Shown here: piece by piece, positions 1 through 7,495 of the stretch | Layout: the number at the start of each line of letters is the position of its first letter | Numbering within the stretch: position 1 is the stretch's first letter | Assembly: GCF_900111515.1 (NCBI RefSeq) | Contig: NZ_FOHS01000001.1 | Span: forward strand, 751,419 to 815,418 | Source: Hymenobacter actinosclerus | Lineage (GTDB): Bacteria; Bacteroidota; Bacteroidia; Cytophagales; Hymenobacteraceae | Direction: 5' to 3' | DNA: 64,000 bases | Program-made: the position numbers and the translations under genes | The notes under the pieces: model-generated | Database searches by the model: none | What the model saw: the letters and a program-made list of their open reading frames with translations, nothing else | What the model was told of the DNA's origin: nothing

Positions 1-170
1 GGCCCCCTCTCCGAAAAAGGAGAGGGGGAGCCTGACGACACACAATACAAATGGCCATTAGCTGATGGCCGTTTCTGCCCGACGCAGGCTAACTGTTCAA
101 CCAGAACGCACCCCCTCTCCTTTTCATTCCGCGCATCGAGCGGCGTAGGGGGCCGGGGGGTGAGGCGCGC
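1..170. repeat. Palindromic intergenic element, family B (partial at window edge)
   Basis: Positions 4-28 form a small hairpin (CCCCTCTCC / GGAGAGGGG). Positions 107-165 carry a C-rich arm running from GCACCCCCTCTCC through ATTCCGCGCATC to GCGGCGTAGGGGGCCGGGGGG. The same word order is found at 3681-3736, so this is another copy of that element, cut by the window start. No coding sequence is supported here. Confidence 0.6.
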
Positions 171-232
171 CCACCAGAACGTAGCCTCCCGCTAAAAACC
201 GGTACTTTCGTGGCCCCCAACCCACGTAATCC

Positions 233-937
233 GTGACGCCAACTACTTTTGAGCAGCTTTATCAGGAACGGGAGGCTTACCGGCTGCCGCTGTACTCGGC
301 GCGGCAGGTGGCCCGGCTCACGGGGCTGGCGGCCTCCACGGTGCAGGCCTGGACCCGCGCCACCGACCCGCACGGGGCGCTGGTGCAGCCGGCCAGCGCC
401 GACGGGCTCTCGTTTCTGAACCTGGTGGAAGTGCACGTGCTGGCCGCCATCCGGCACCAGCACGGTATTTCGTTGCAGCGGGTGCGGCACGCGGTGCAGT
501 TTGTGCGCGAGGAGCTGCAAGCGGAACACCCGCTGGCTCAGCACCCGCTCGAAACCGATGGCGTGGATTTGTTCGTGCGCACCCTGGAGGATGATAACCT
601 GCTCATCAACGCCTCACGGCGGGGCCAGATAACCATTCGGGAGCTGGTGGAAGCCTATTTGCGCCGCATCGAGCGGGCCGCCGACGGCTTTCCACTGCGG
701 CTGTTTCCGGTGTACGCCAGCGCCCCCGGCTTCGTGCCCGACGACGGCGCGCCCGCCCACATCGTCGTCGACCCGCGGGTGGCCTTCGGGCGGCCGGTGC
801 TCACGGCCACCTACGTGCCCGTCGATGTGGTGGTCGACCAGTACCGGGCCGGCAACGCGGTGCTCGATATTGCCCGCAATTTCAACCTCCCGGCCGCGGC
901 CGTGGAAGAAGCCCTCCGGTATGAGCTCGGCGCCTGA
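233..937 (+). CDS. DUF433-domain protein with MerR-like N-terminus, probable antitoxin
   Basis: The 234-residue protein has an N-terminal helix-turn-helix resembling MerR (YSARQVARLTGL, about residues 22-35) and a C-terminal DUF433 domain (about 180-232, with VDPRVAFGRPVL and the helix VLDIARNFNLP). DUF433 proteins are commonly antitoxin or DNA-binding partners of PIN-like toxins, and the next gene is such a PIN-like protein overlapping by 17 bp. The likely role is to bind DNA and neutralise or autoregulate the pair. The start is GTG at 233; no ATG precedes the first conserved segment. A near-consensus -7 box TACTTTCG lies at 203-210. The role is inferred from family and context. Confidence 0.75.
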   Translation: MTPTTFEQLYQEREAYRLPLYSARQVARLTGLAASTVQAWTRATDPHGALVQPASADGLSFLNLVEVHVLAAIRHQHGISLQRVRHAVQFVREELQAEHPLAQHPLETDGVDLFVRTLEDDNLLINASRRGQITIRELVEAYLRRIERAADGFPLRLFPVYASAPGFVPDDGAPAHIVVDPRVAFGRPVLTATYVPVDVVVDQYRAGNAVLDIARNFNLPAAAVEEALRYELGA

Positions 938-1334
938 CCCCGTTTTCTTTCTCGACCGCACCCTCGATACCGGGCTGGTGCGCGCCGCGCTACAGGGCCA
1001 GCCCGGCCCGCCGGTGCTGCGCCACACCGAGCTGTTCGATCCCGCCACGCCCGACGCCGAGTGGCTGCCCGCCGTAACGGCCCGGGGCGGCTTCGTGCTC
1101 ACGCAGGAGCGGCGGCTGCACTACAATCCGCTGGAGTTGCAGGCGCTGCAAGCCAGCGGGGCCGGCACGTTTATCTTCGTGGCCAAGGGCCTCACCGGGG
1201 CCGGGCTGGCCGAGTGCGTGCTGCGCGCCTTGCCCCGTCTGCGCCGCTTCGCCCAACGGCACCCCCGGCCCTTCGTGGCCAAAGTGTATGTTGATGGCCG
1301 CGTCTACCCGCTCGACCTTGCCGCAAGGGCGTGA
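921..1334 (+). CDS. PIN-like (VapC45-type) protein, probable toxin
   Basis: ATG at 921 lies inside the end of the DUF433 gene, so the two are translationally coupled. The 137-residue product opens with VFFLDRTLD, followed by acidic residues in PDAEWLP and the segment GGFVLTQERRLHYNP, where PIN-like proteins usually have a T-x-D-x-R motif; Glu replaces Asp here. This order of acidic residues and the family size fit the PIN-like nuclease fold of the VapC45 group. Proposed function: RNA-cleaving toxin held by the upstream DUF433 protein. Nuclease activity is an inference, and the Glu substitution leaves room for an inactive member. Confidence 0.7.
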   Translation: MSSAPDPVFFLDRTLDTGLVRAALQGQPGPPVLRHTELFDPATPDAEWLPAVTARGGFVLTQERRLHYNPLELQALQASGAGTFIFVAKGLTGAGLAECVLRALPRLRRFAQRHPRPFVAKVYVDGRVYPLDLAARA

Positions 1335-1388
1335 AGCGCCGGGTTGCTGACAACAGTCAGGAACGCGCAGGAATAACTTAATTGAAAA

Positions 1389-1420
1389 ATATCGTACTGT
1401 TTATCAAATGGGTACGATAT
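1389..1420. promoter_or_regulatory. Inverted repeat in an AT-rich gap
   Basis: Perfect 9-bp arms ATATCGTAC (1389-1397) and GTACGATAT (1412-1420) are separated by 14 bases. They lie in the only AT-rich stretch between the toxin-antitoxin pair and the sigma factor gene. There is no T-tract, so an operator or mRNA hairpin is more likely than a terminator. Confidence 0.35.
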
Positions 1421-1537
1421 AAATGCAGGCGCCGCCGCAAGTATGTTGGCCGGACCGGACCTAAGCTTTTGTAACTCCGGTAGCCGCGGCAACGACTGGA
1501 ATTGGTTACGGGCTGTTTCTCGCTTTCTGCTTCCCGG

Positions 1538-2182
1538 ATGGATACTCTTGCGCTGTCTGCTCTTGCCCCGCCGCTGCCCGCCGCGCACGTTGGCTCTGCC
1601 GCCGCTGTTGCCGGCGCCGAGGCCGAACTGGTAGTGCAGCTGCAAGGGGGCAGCGAGGCGGCGTTCCGGACGCTGGTAACGCGGTACCAGAACCGGGTTT
1701 ACCGCACCGTGCTGGCGCTGCTTCGCTCGCCCGAGGAGGCCGAAGACGTGGCGCAGGAGGTGTTTGTGGAAGTTTACCAGACCATCGGCCGGTTTCGGGG
1801 CGAGGCGACGCTGGCCACCTGGCTTTACCGGCTGGCTACCTCGCGGGCCCTCAAGCACCAGCGGCAGGCCCGCGCCCGCAAGCGCTTCGCCTACTTCACC
1901 AGCCTGCTGGGCCTCGACAACCGCGTGCTGCACGAGCCGCCCGACCACGAAACGCCCCAAACCCAGCTGGAGGGCGCGCAGCAGGTGGAGCTGCTGCGCG
2001 CCCGCCTCGCCCGACTGCCCGACCAGCAGCAGGTGGCCTTTACGCTGCGCCACGAGCAGGAGCTGAGCTACGAGGAAATAGCCGCCGTGCTCCAGACCAC
2101 GGTACCGGCCGTGGAGTCGTTGCTATTCCGCGCCCGCCAAACCCTGTGCGCTCATCTTCAACCCAATCCGCGCCATGTCTGA
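1538..2182 (+). CDS. ECF-type RNA polymerase sigma factor (sigma-70 family)
   Basis: 214 residues from ATG 1538; an in-frame TTG at 1502 would only add an unconserved leader. Region 2 is clear (LVTRYQNRVYRTVLALL, then EEAEDVAQEVFVEVYQ and the -10-recognition stretch ATLATWLYRLATSRALKHQR), followed by a variable linker and region 4 (LPDQQQVAFTLRHEQELSYEEIAAVL with VESLLFRARQTL as recognition helix). Regions 1 and 3 are absent, as in ECF sigmas. The next gene overlaps by 8 bp and encodes a small one-helix membrane protein, the usual position of an anti-sigma factor. The target regulon cannot be told from the sequence. Confidence 0.9.
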   Translation: MDTLALSALAPPLPAAHVGSAAAVAGAEAELVVQLQGGSEAAFRTLVTRYQNRVYRTVLALLRSPEEAEDVAQEVFVEVYQTIGRFRGEATLATWLYRLATSRALKHQRQARARKRFAYFTSLLGLDNRVLHEPPDHETPQTQLEGAQQVELLRARLARLPDQQQVAFTLRHEQELSYEEIAAVLQTTVPAVESLLFRARQTLCAHLQPNPRHV

Positions 2183-2474
2183 TTCTGCTGCCCGCCCCGA
2201 TGCCGACGAGGAATGGAATGCGCTGCTGCGCCAGTGGCGAAACCAGTCGGCGGCCCAGCCCCGGCCCTATTTCTACGGCCGGGTGCGGGCCCGGCTGGCC
2301 GATGCCGCCGCCCTTGAGCGCCTGCCGGTGCGCACCTGGTTGCGCTGGCCCGCCTACGCCGTAATGCTGGGCATCCTGCTGCTGTTCAGTGGTGATAATG
2401 CCGCCTTCGAGGCCGTAGCCGGGACAAAGCAGGAAAGCAGCTGGCCCGCTGCTGACTTCAACCAAGCACCCTGA
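2175..2474 (+). CDS. Small single-span membrane protein, possible anti-sigma factor
   Basis: 99 residues starting within the end of the sigma factor gene. The first 60 residues are hydrophilic and charged (DEEWNALLRQWRNQ), followed by one membrane span (LRWPAYAVMLGILLLF, about 62-77) and a short tail. This cytoplasmic-domain-then-helix layout and the overlap suggest sequestration of the upstream ECF sigma. There is no zinc anti-sigma motif (HxxxCxxC) and no recognised domain, so the role rests on position. Confidence 0.6.
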   Translation: MSDSAARPDADEEWNALLRQWRNQSAAQPRPYFYGRVRARLADAAALERLPVRTWLRWPAYAVMLGILLLFSGDNAAFEAVAGTKQESSWPAADFNQAP

Positions 2475-2549
2475 TAGTTGCCGGGCCGCCGAAACGGGCC
2501 GGCGCCGCAGCGGCACTGGGCTTGCGGAATCGTATGCCCGCTGTCTGAT

Positions 2550-2557
2550 TACCTTTG
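2550..2557 (+). promoter_or_regulatory. Bacteroidetes -7 box (TACCTTTG) for lgt
   Basis: Exact match to TAnnTTTG, 30 bases before the ATG at 2588. It overlaps the alternative TTG start at 2555 and so argues against it. No convincing -33 TTTG lies at standard spacing. Confidence 0.6.
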
Positions 2558-2587
2558 ACTTCTTCTCATCCTTTTGTCGCCTTGTTC

Positions 2588-3577
2588 ATGCTGAGTGCCA
2601 TTCTCTGGAATCCTGACCCCATTATCGCGCACATTGGGCCCCTTACGCTGCGCTGGTACGGACTGCTGTTTATGTCGGGCTTCGTGGTGGGCACGTTCAT
2701 TCTGAGCCATATCTACAAGTCCGAAAAGGTGTCGCCGCGCTGGGTGGACGTGATTACTATTTACGTGCTGCTGGGCACGGTGCTGGGCGCCCGGCTGGGC
2801 CACGTGTTTTTCTACGACTGGCCCCAGTACAAAGACAATCTGCTGAGCATCTTCAAGATCTGGGAAGGCGGGCTGGCCTCGCACGGGGCCACCATCGGCA
2901 TCATCTTCGCCGTGTGGCTGTTCAGCCGCAACAACAAGTTCGACGTGCTCTGGACCCTCGACCGCATCGTGCTGGTGGTGGCCGTGGGCGGCGCGCTCAT
3001 CCGCATCGGTAACCTGATGAACTCCGAAATCGTGGGCCACCCCACCGATGCGCCCTGGGCCTTCGTGTTCCCGCGCGACTACGAGCACCTGCAGCGCAGC
3101 ACCCCCGACCAGCCCGTGCCGGCCGGCACCTACGTAGTGGATTACCAGCGCCTGCCCGGCGCCGAGCCCACCGTAACGGCCCGCCCCGCCGGCGCCACCG
3201 TAACGGCCGGTTCGCTGCTGGCCGTGCCGCGCCATCCCACCCAGATTTACGAGTCGCTGTTCTGCGTATTCCTGTTCGTGCTGCTGTACTCGATGTGGAA
3301 CCGCACTAAAGAGCGTACGCCCCGCGGCCAGCTGTTTGGGCTGTTTGTGGTGCTGCTGTTCTCGTTCCGCTTCTTCATCGAGTTCTTCAAGGAAGATCAG
3401 GTGGCCTTCGAGCAGGGCATGCAGTTCAACATGGGCCAGCTGCTAAGCATCCCGCTGGTGTTCATGGGCCTCTACGTGCTCTGGCGCGCCGGCAAAAACC
3501 CCGCAAACCCCTACGGCTACGCCCCGCGGGACCTAGCTGAGTATGAGGCGGCGGAAGCTGCCGCGGCTAAGAAGTAG
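2588..3577 (+). CDS. lgt: Prolipoprotein diacylglyceryl transferase
   Basis: Transfers diacylglycerol from phosphatidylglycerol to the lipobox cysteine of prolipoproteins in the inner membrane, the first step of lipoprotein maturation. It starts MLSAILWNPDPII, typical of Bacteroidetes Lgt, and has the family segments LRWYGLLFMSGFVVG, ARLGHVFFYD, the loop EGGLASHGATIG (conserved H and G), RIGNLMNSEIVG (the Lgt signature around N and G), and HPTQIYESL near the C-terminus. Seven or so membrane spans are visible in 329 residues. An insertion of about 40 residues precedes HPTQIYE, as in related bacteria. The window encodes many lipobox proteins that would be its substrates. Confidence 0.97.
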   Translation: MLSAILWNPDPIIAHIGPLTLRWYGLLFMSGFVVGTFILSHIYKSEKVSPRWVDVITIYVLLGTVLGARLGHVFFYDWPQYKDNLLSIFKIWEGGLASHGATIGIIFAVWLFSRNNKFDVLWTLDRIVLVVAVGGALIRIGNLMNSEIVGHPTDAPWAFVFPRDYEHLQRSTPDQPVPAGTYVVDYQRLPGAEPTVTARPAGATVTAGSLLAVPRHPTQIYESLFCVFLFVLLYSMWNRTKERTPRGQLFGLFVVLLFSFRFFIEFFKEDQVAFEQGMQFNMGQLLSIPLVFMGLYVLWRAGKNPANPYGYAPRDLAEYEAAEAAAAKK

Positions 3578-3587
3578 CCGTTCACCC

Positions 3588-3736
3588 CACCCCCGGCCCA
3601 CGCCGCTTGATGCGCGGAATCCTCCGGGAGAGGGGTGCCAGACGCGAGTTCAGTAAATCAGAAAACTTGTTTCGTTGAACGCACCCCTCTCCCGGAGGAT
3701 TCCGCGCATCAAGCGGCGTGGGCCGGGGGGGGGGGT
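3588..3736. repeat. Long palindromic element, family B
   Basis: The left arm (3588-3639) and right arm (3681-3736) are near-perfect inverted copies of about 50 bases, running CACCCCCGGCCCACGCCGC through GCGCGGAATCC to CCGGGAGAGGGGTGC. The loop is about 40 bases. Further copies or partial copies are at 1-170, 31344-31466 and 62898-63000. It follows the lgt stop by 10 bases. Confidence 0.85.
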
Positions 3737-3740
3737 GAAC

Positions 3741-3787
3741 GAAAAGGGCGCCGCACTCAACCGAGGGCGGCGCCCTTTTCGTTTTTT
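3741..3787 (+). terminator. Rho-independent terminator after lgt
   Basis: A 14-bp GC-rich stem, GAAAAGGGCGCCGC / GCGGCGCCCTTTTC (3741-3754 and 3767-3780), is followed by GTTTTTTC. Confidence 0.75.
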
Positions 3788-3843
3788 CAGCTAACAGCTA
3801 ACAGCTAACAGCTAACAGCTAACAGCTAACAGCTAACAGCTAA
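3788..3843. repeat. Perfect heptamer array, 8 x CAGCTAA
   Basis: Eight exact head-to-tail copies of CAGCTAA lie between convergent lgt and fbaA. Each unit gives TAA on the plus strand and TAG on the minus strand, so the array has stops in all six frames. Related looser copies lie at 3995-4010 and 7471-7490. Confidence 0.95.
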
Positions 3844-3990
3844 CTGACAGGTTAAGTTGGTGTGCAGAACGTCATTCAGAGCGCAGCGAAGAATCTCGCG
3901 TGAAGTCGTTCAACGGCTGTTCTAACAAGTTCGAGCGAGATTCTTCGCTCCGCTCAGAATGACGTTCTATACACCAACTTAACCTATCAG
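3844..3990. repeat. Long inverted repeat, family A copy 1
   Basis: Left arm 3844-3900 begins CTGACAGGTTAAGTTGG and contains CGTCATTCAGAGCGCAGCG. The right arm, about 3931-3990, is its complement (CGCTCAGAATGACG, ending ACCAACTTAACCTATCAG). The copy at 13613-13755 is homologous along its whole length, including the loop word TTCAACGGCTGTTC. Confidence 0.9.
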
Positions 3991-4012
3991 TTCAGCTAAC
4001 AGCTCCAAAAAG

Positions 4013-5098
4013 CTAGTTCCGGTTCGCGGCGTTGAGGTCGTCGAAGGCAACTTTGGCGCGGGCAATCATGCTTTCCTCGCCTTTGCGGAGCCATACGCGC
4101 GGGTCGTAGTACTTCTTGTTGGGCGAGTCGTCGCCGTTAGGGTTGCCAATCTGGCCCTGTAGGAAGCCCTCGTTTTTCTGGTAGTACTGGCGCACGCCGT
4201 CCCAGAACGCCCATTGCATATCGGTGTCGAGGTTCATTTTGATGGCGCCGTAGCTGATGGCCTCGCGGATTTCTTCCTGCGACGAGCCCGAGCCACCGTG
4301 GAACACGAAGTTGATGGGCAGCTTGGCATCGAGCTTGAACTTCTCGCGCACGAACTCCTGCGAGTTGTGCAGGATTTTCGGCTCCAGCTTCACGTTGCCG
4401 GGCTTGTACACGCCGTGCACGTTGCCGAAAGCGGCGGCAATGGTAAAGCGGGTGCTCACCTTGCTCAGCTCCTCGTAGGCGTAGGCCACCTCGTCGGGCT
4501 GGGTGTAGAGCTTGCTCGAATCGACGTCGGAGTTGTCTACGCCGTCTTCCTCGCCACCGGTTACGCCCAGCTCAATTTCGAGCGTCATCCCGATTTTGGC
4601 CATGCGCTCCAGGTACTTCTTGCAGGTTTCCACGTTCTCCTCAATCGGCTCCTCCGACAAATCGAGCATGTGGGAGGAGTACAGCGGCTGGCCGTGCTGG
4701 GCGAAGTGCTTTTCGCCGGCTTCGAGCAGGCCATCAATCCAGGGGAGCAGCTTTTTGGCGGCGTGGTCGGTGTGCAGCACCACGGGCACGCCGTAGGCTT
4801 CGGCCATCAGGTGCACGTGCTGGGCCCCCGAAATAGCGCCGGCAATGCTGGCCTGCTGCTTGTCGTTGGGGAGGCCCTTGCCGGCGAAGAACTGCGCGCC
4901 GCCGTTCGAGAACTGGATGATAACGGGCGAATTCAGGTCGCGGGCGGCTTCGAGCACGGCGTTTACCGTATCGGTGCCGGTTACGTTGATGGCGGGCAGG
5001 GCGTAGCCGTTGGCCTTGGCGTGTTCGAAAAGCTGCTGTACTTCGTCGCCGTACAGCACGCCGGCGCGCAGGCCGGAAGGAGTGGAGTGGTCAGCCAT
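4013..5098 (-). CDS. fbaA: Fructose-bisphosphate aldolase, class II
   Basis: Zinc-dependent aldolase interconverting fructose 1,6-bisphosphate with dihydroxyacetone phosphate and glyceraldehyde 3-phosphate, for glycolysis and gluconeogenesis in the cytoplasm. The 361-residue length and the inserts (LSEEPIEENVETCKKYLERM) match the long class IIA type of E. coli. Visible motifs are the zinc site HTDHAAKKLLPW (about 110-121), ELGVTGGEEDGVDN, the second zinc histidine in AAAFGNVHGVYKPGNV, the third in FVFHGGSGSS, and the phosphate-binding stretch KMNLDTDMQWAF. All metal ligands appear intact. It is monocistronic, with its own good promoter at 5163-5194. Confidence 0.97.
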   Translation of the reverse strand: MADHSTPSGLRAGVLYGDEVQQLFEHAKANGYALPAINVTGTDTVNAVLEAARDLNSPVIIQFSNGGAQFFAGKGLPNDKQQASIAGAISGAQHVHLMAEAYGVPVVLHTDHAAKKLLPWIDGLLEAGEKHFAQHGQPLYSSHMLDLSEEPIEENVETCKKYLERMAKIGMTLEIELGVTGGEEDGVDNSDVDSSKLYTQPDEVAYAYEELSKVSTRFTIAAAFGNVHGVYKPGNVKLEPKILHNSQEFVREKFKLDAKLPINFVFHGGSGSSQEEIREAISYGAIKMNLDTDMQWAFWDGVRQYYQKNEGFLQGQIGNPNGDDSPNKKYYDPRVWLRKGEESMIARAKVAFDDLNAANRN

Positions 5099-5162
5099 CT
5101 GCTGGTGGATGAGGTGATGACGCGGCCGGGAAAAACCGCGTCGGATGGGGGGATATCTGAGG

Positions 5163-5194
5163 CAAATTTACTTAAAAGAAAGCGCCCTGACCAA
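5163..5194 (-). promoter_or_regulatory. Bacteroidetes promoter for fbaA (TTGG-N20-TAAATTTG)
   Basis: Read on the minus strand, a -33 TTGG (plus 5191-5194) is followed by 20 bases and TAAATTTG (plus 5163-5170), an exact TAnnTTTG box. The leader to the fbaA ATG would be about 60 bases. Confidence 0.7.
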
Positions 5195-5241
5195 CCAGGT
5201 TGGCCGGACGGCTCGGCCGGCAGCTCGCAGCGGGCCCCGGG

Positions 5242-6150
5242 CTACTCGAACTGGTACTCGTAGAGGCTGCCCTGCTCGGTGCTGATGTACAGGGTCTGGT
5301 CGGTGGTGAACACGGCGCCTTCGGTCTGGCCGGCACCCTTGAGCGAAATCTGGCGGGGTTGGGCCTTCAGCATGGCCGCCAGGTTTTCGCCCTCGAACAC
5401 AAACATTTCTTCGCGGCCCAGCAGCACCAGCCGGCGGCCGTCGGGGCTCAGGGCGGCGTCGGTTACCTGGCCCGGAATGGCCAGTTTGGTCAGCAGCTTG
5501 GCCGTGTAGTTGCCGGGCTGGTCGGGCACGGTGTACACCTTGCTGGTGGCGCTGCGGCCCCGGTCTTTGGTGAACAGGTACACCTGACCATCGTGCCAGA
5601 GCGTGGCCTCGCAATCGAAGTTGCGGTCCTTTTTGCCGGGCGGAAACTCGCTTTGATCGGGGTATTTGAGGTGGATTTCCTGGACGATTTGCGGGTTGAG
5701 CGGGTTGAGGCGCAGCAGCACCAGGTTTTTGCGGTTGTTGTTGTTGTTGCCCACGTCGCCGATGTACACGTTGCCCACCTGGTCGCGGCTGATGCTTTCC
5801 CAGTCGTGGCTTTTGGCCGGTATCTCGATGCGGCTCAGCACCTCGCCCTGGGTGTTGATTTTATACAGAATCGGTGGGTTGCCGTCGTCGCCGTGGGTGT
5901 AGAAGGTGCCGTTTTCGCCCGTCAGGGCCAGGCCGGAGCTTTCGGGTACCTCGCGCATCTTGCCTACTTTGGTCAGGTTGGCAATGTCCGACGCCTTGTC
6001 CTTTTTGCCTTTTTTACCCTTCTTCTGGTTTGGCACAGTCTGGTCGGTGGGGGCGGTTAGGGCTGAATTCCCAGGCTGGTTGGTTTGGGCTTCGGAGCAG
6101 CTGCTGAGCAGGACGGCTGCCAACGCGGGAACAACAAGGAATGCACGCAT
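5242..6150 (-). CDS. Predicted beta-propeller lipoprotein
   Basis: 302 residues. The signal peptide ends in LLSSC, with Cys18 as the lipidated residue. A Lys-rich linker follows (KKGKKGKKDK, about 43-52), then repeated blade-like segments such as YKINTQGEVLSRIEI, WESISRDQVGNVYIGDVG, VYTVPDQPGNYTAKLL and DAALSPDGRRLVLLG. This pattern fits a six- or seven-blade beta-propeller that is probably exposed in the periplasm or on the outer membrane. No catalytic motif is recognised, so ligand or enzyme function is unknown. It lies upstream of fbaA in the same orientation but is separated from it by the fbaA promoter. Confidence 0.75.
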   Translation of the reverse strand: MRAFLVVPALAAVLLSSCSEAQTNQPGNSALTAPTDQTVPNQKKGKKGKKDKASDIANLTKVGKMREVPESSGLALTGENGTFYTHGDDGNPPILYKINTQGEVLSRIEIPAKSHDWESISRDQVGNVYIGDVGNNNNNRKNLVLLRLNPLNPQIVQEIHLKYPDQSEFPPGKKDRNFDCEATLWHDGQVYLFTKDRGRSATSKVYTVPDQPGNYTAKLLTKLAIPGQVTDAALSPDGRRLVLLGREEMFVFEGENLAAMLKAQPRQISLKGAGQTEGAVFTTDQTLYISTEQGSLYEYQFE

Positions 6151-6351
6151 ACTTTAAAGGGGAAGGGACAGAGGTGGCGCGCCGCCCGCGGGCAACGTCA
6201 GACCACCCTATACGAGTCTGCCGCCGCAAGGGTATCGGGGCGGGCGCCGGGGCGGGCAACGCCGGACCAGCTGCTGCGTTGTAGCGCTACCGGCCAGCGC
6301 GGCCGGCTTTGTTCCGTTTATGCCGGCTGGGGCCGGCCGCTTTGCTTGCTG

Positions 6352-7437
6352 ATGACAACATCAACTCCCGCCGGGCCACCCGCCGCCCCGGCCTCCAGTC
6401 CGTTCGGAACCGCCCCGAGCGGCACGCCCGTGCAGCTCTACACCCTGCAAAACGCCCACGGCCTGCGGGCCACCATCACCAACTACGGCGGCATCATCAC
6501 CAGTTTGCTGGCACCCGACCGCCATGGCCAGCTGGGCGACGTAGTGCTGGGCTTTGCTGACCTGCACGATTACCTGCGCCGGCCGCCCCACGAGTCGCCC
6601 TACTTCGGGGCCCTGATTGGGCGCTACGCCAACCGCATTGCCCGGGGCCGCTTCCCGCTCGATGGCCAGCAGTACGAGCTGGCCACCAACGACGGCCCCA
6701 ACCACTTGCACGGTGGCCAGCGGGGTTTCGATAAGGTGGTCTGGCAGGCCACGCCCGGCACCTCGGCTGCCGGCCCGACCCTCACGCTACACTACACCAG
6801 CCCCGACGGCGAGGAAGGCTACCCCGGCAACCTGGCCGCGACGGTAGTCTACACGCTCACCGACGACAACGCGCTGCGCCTCGACTACACGGCCACCACC
6901 GATAAAGCCACGCCCGTCAACCTCACCAACCACAGCTACTTCAACCTGAGCGCCGGCCAGAGCCCAGACGTGCTGGCCCACGAGCTGACCCTGGACGCCG
7001 ATACGTACACGGTAGTCGACGACGAGCTGCTGCCGACCGGGGAGCGGCGGTCGGTGGCGGGCACACCGATGGATTTCCGGCAGCCCCGCGCCATTGGGGC
7101 CCGCCTTGCCCGGGTGCCCGGCCCGCCACCCGGCGGCTACGACCACAACTGGGTGCTCAACGGCCAGGGCATGCGCCCGGTGGCCCGGGTGTACGAGCCG
7201 GTTTCGGGCCGCACGCTGGAAGTACGCACCGACCAGCCCGGCATCCAGTTCTACTCCGGCAACTTCCTGAGCGGCCACCTGACGGGCAAAAACGGCCAGC
7301 TATACGGTCAGCACGCCGGTTTCTGCCTCGAAACCCAGCACTTCCCCGACTCGCCCAACCACCCCAGCTTCCCCAGCACCATCCTGCGCCCGGGCGACAC
7401 GCTGCGAACCAGCACTATTTTAGCTTTTAGCCATTAG
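6352..7437 (+). CDS. galM: Aldose 1-epimerase (mutarotase)
   Basis: Interconverts alpha and beta anomers of galactose and other aldoses. ATG 6352 gives 361 residues; the open frame upstream to 6085 is unconserved. Motifs present are ITNYGGIITSLLAPDR at the N-terminus, PYFGALIGRYANRIARGRF, NDGPNHLHGGQRGFDK (substrate-contact HGG), the catalytic His in VNLTNHSYFNL, GYDHNWVL, and the catalytic Glu in GFCLETQHFPDSPN. There is no signal peptide, so it is probably cytoplasmic. The last residues (LAFSH) are encoded by a heptamer word array that continues past the stop. Possible partners in sugar use are araB and the GH1 gene further along. Confidence 0.95.
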   Translation: MTTSTPAGPPAAPASSPFGTAPSGTPVQLYTLQNAHGLRATITNYGGIITSLLAPDRHGQLGDVVLGFADLHDYLRRPPHESPYFGALIGRYANRIARGRFPLDGQQYELATNDGPNHLHGGQRGFDKVVWQATPGTSAAGPTLTLHYTSPDGEEGYPGNLAATVVYTLTDDNALRLDYTATTDKATPVNLTNHSYFNLSAGQSPDVLAHELTLDADTYTVVDDELLPTGERRSVAGTPMDFRQPRAIGARLARVPGPPPGGYDHNWVLNGQGMRPVARVYEPVSGRTLEVRTDQPGIQFYSGNFLSGHLTGKNGQLYGQHAGFCLETQHFPDSPNHPSFPSTILRPGDTLRTSTILAFSH

Positions 7438-7490
7438 CTGACAGCTATTAGCTTTTTCTCGTTGAATGAAAGCTAACAGCTAACAGCTTA
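7421..7490. repeat. Period-7 word array as inverted arms at the galM/yidD junction
   Basis: AGC recurs at 7422, 7429, 7436, 7443 and 7450, then in the reverse arm at 7471, 7478 and 7485, always 7 bases apart. TAG falls at 7421, 7428 and 7435, in three different frames; the last is the galM stop codon. Confidence 0.85.
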
Positions 7491-7495
7491 AAAAA

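Noticed and set aside
2555..2587. TTG start for lgt
   Set aside because: It lies inside the TACCTTTG promoter box, so it cannot be on the mRNA; the family start is MLSAILW at 2588.
3788..3843. CRISPR-like regular repeat
   Set aside because: The 7-base unit is tandem without spacers and there are no cas genes; it is a simple heptamer array.
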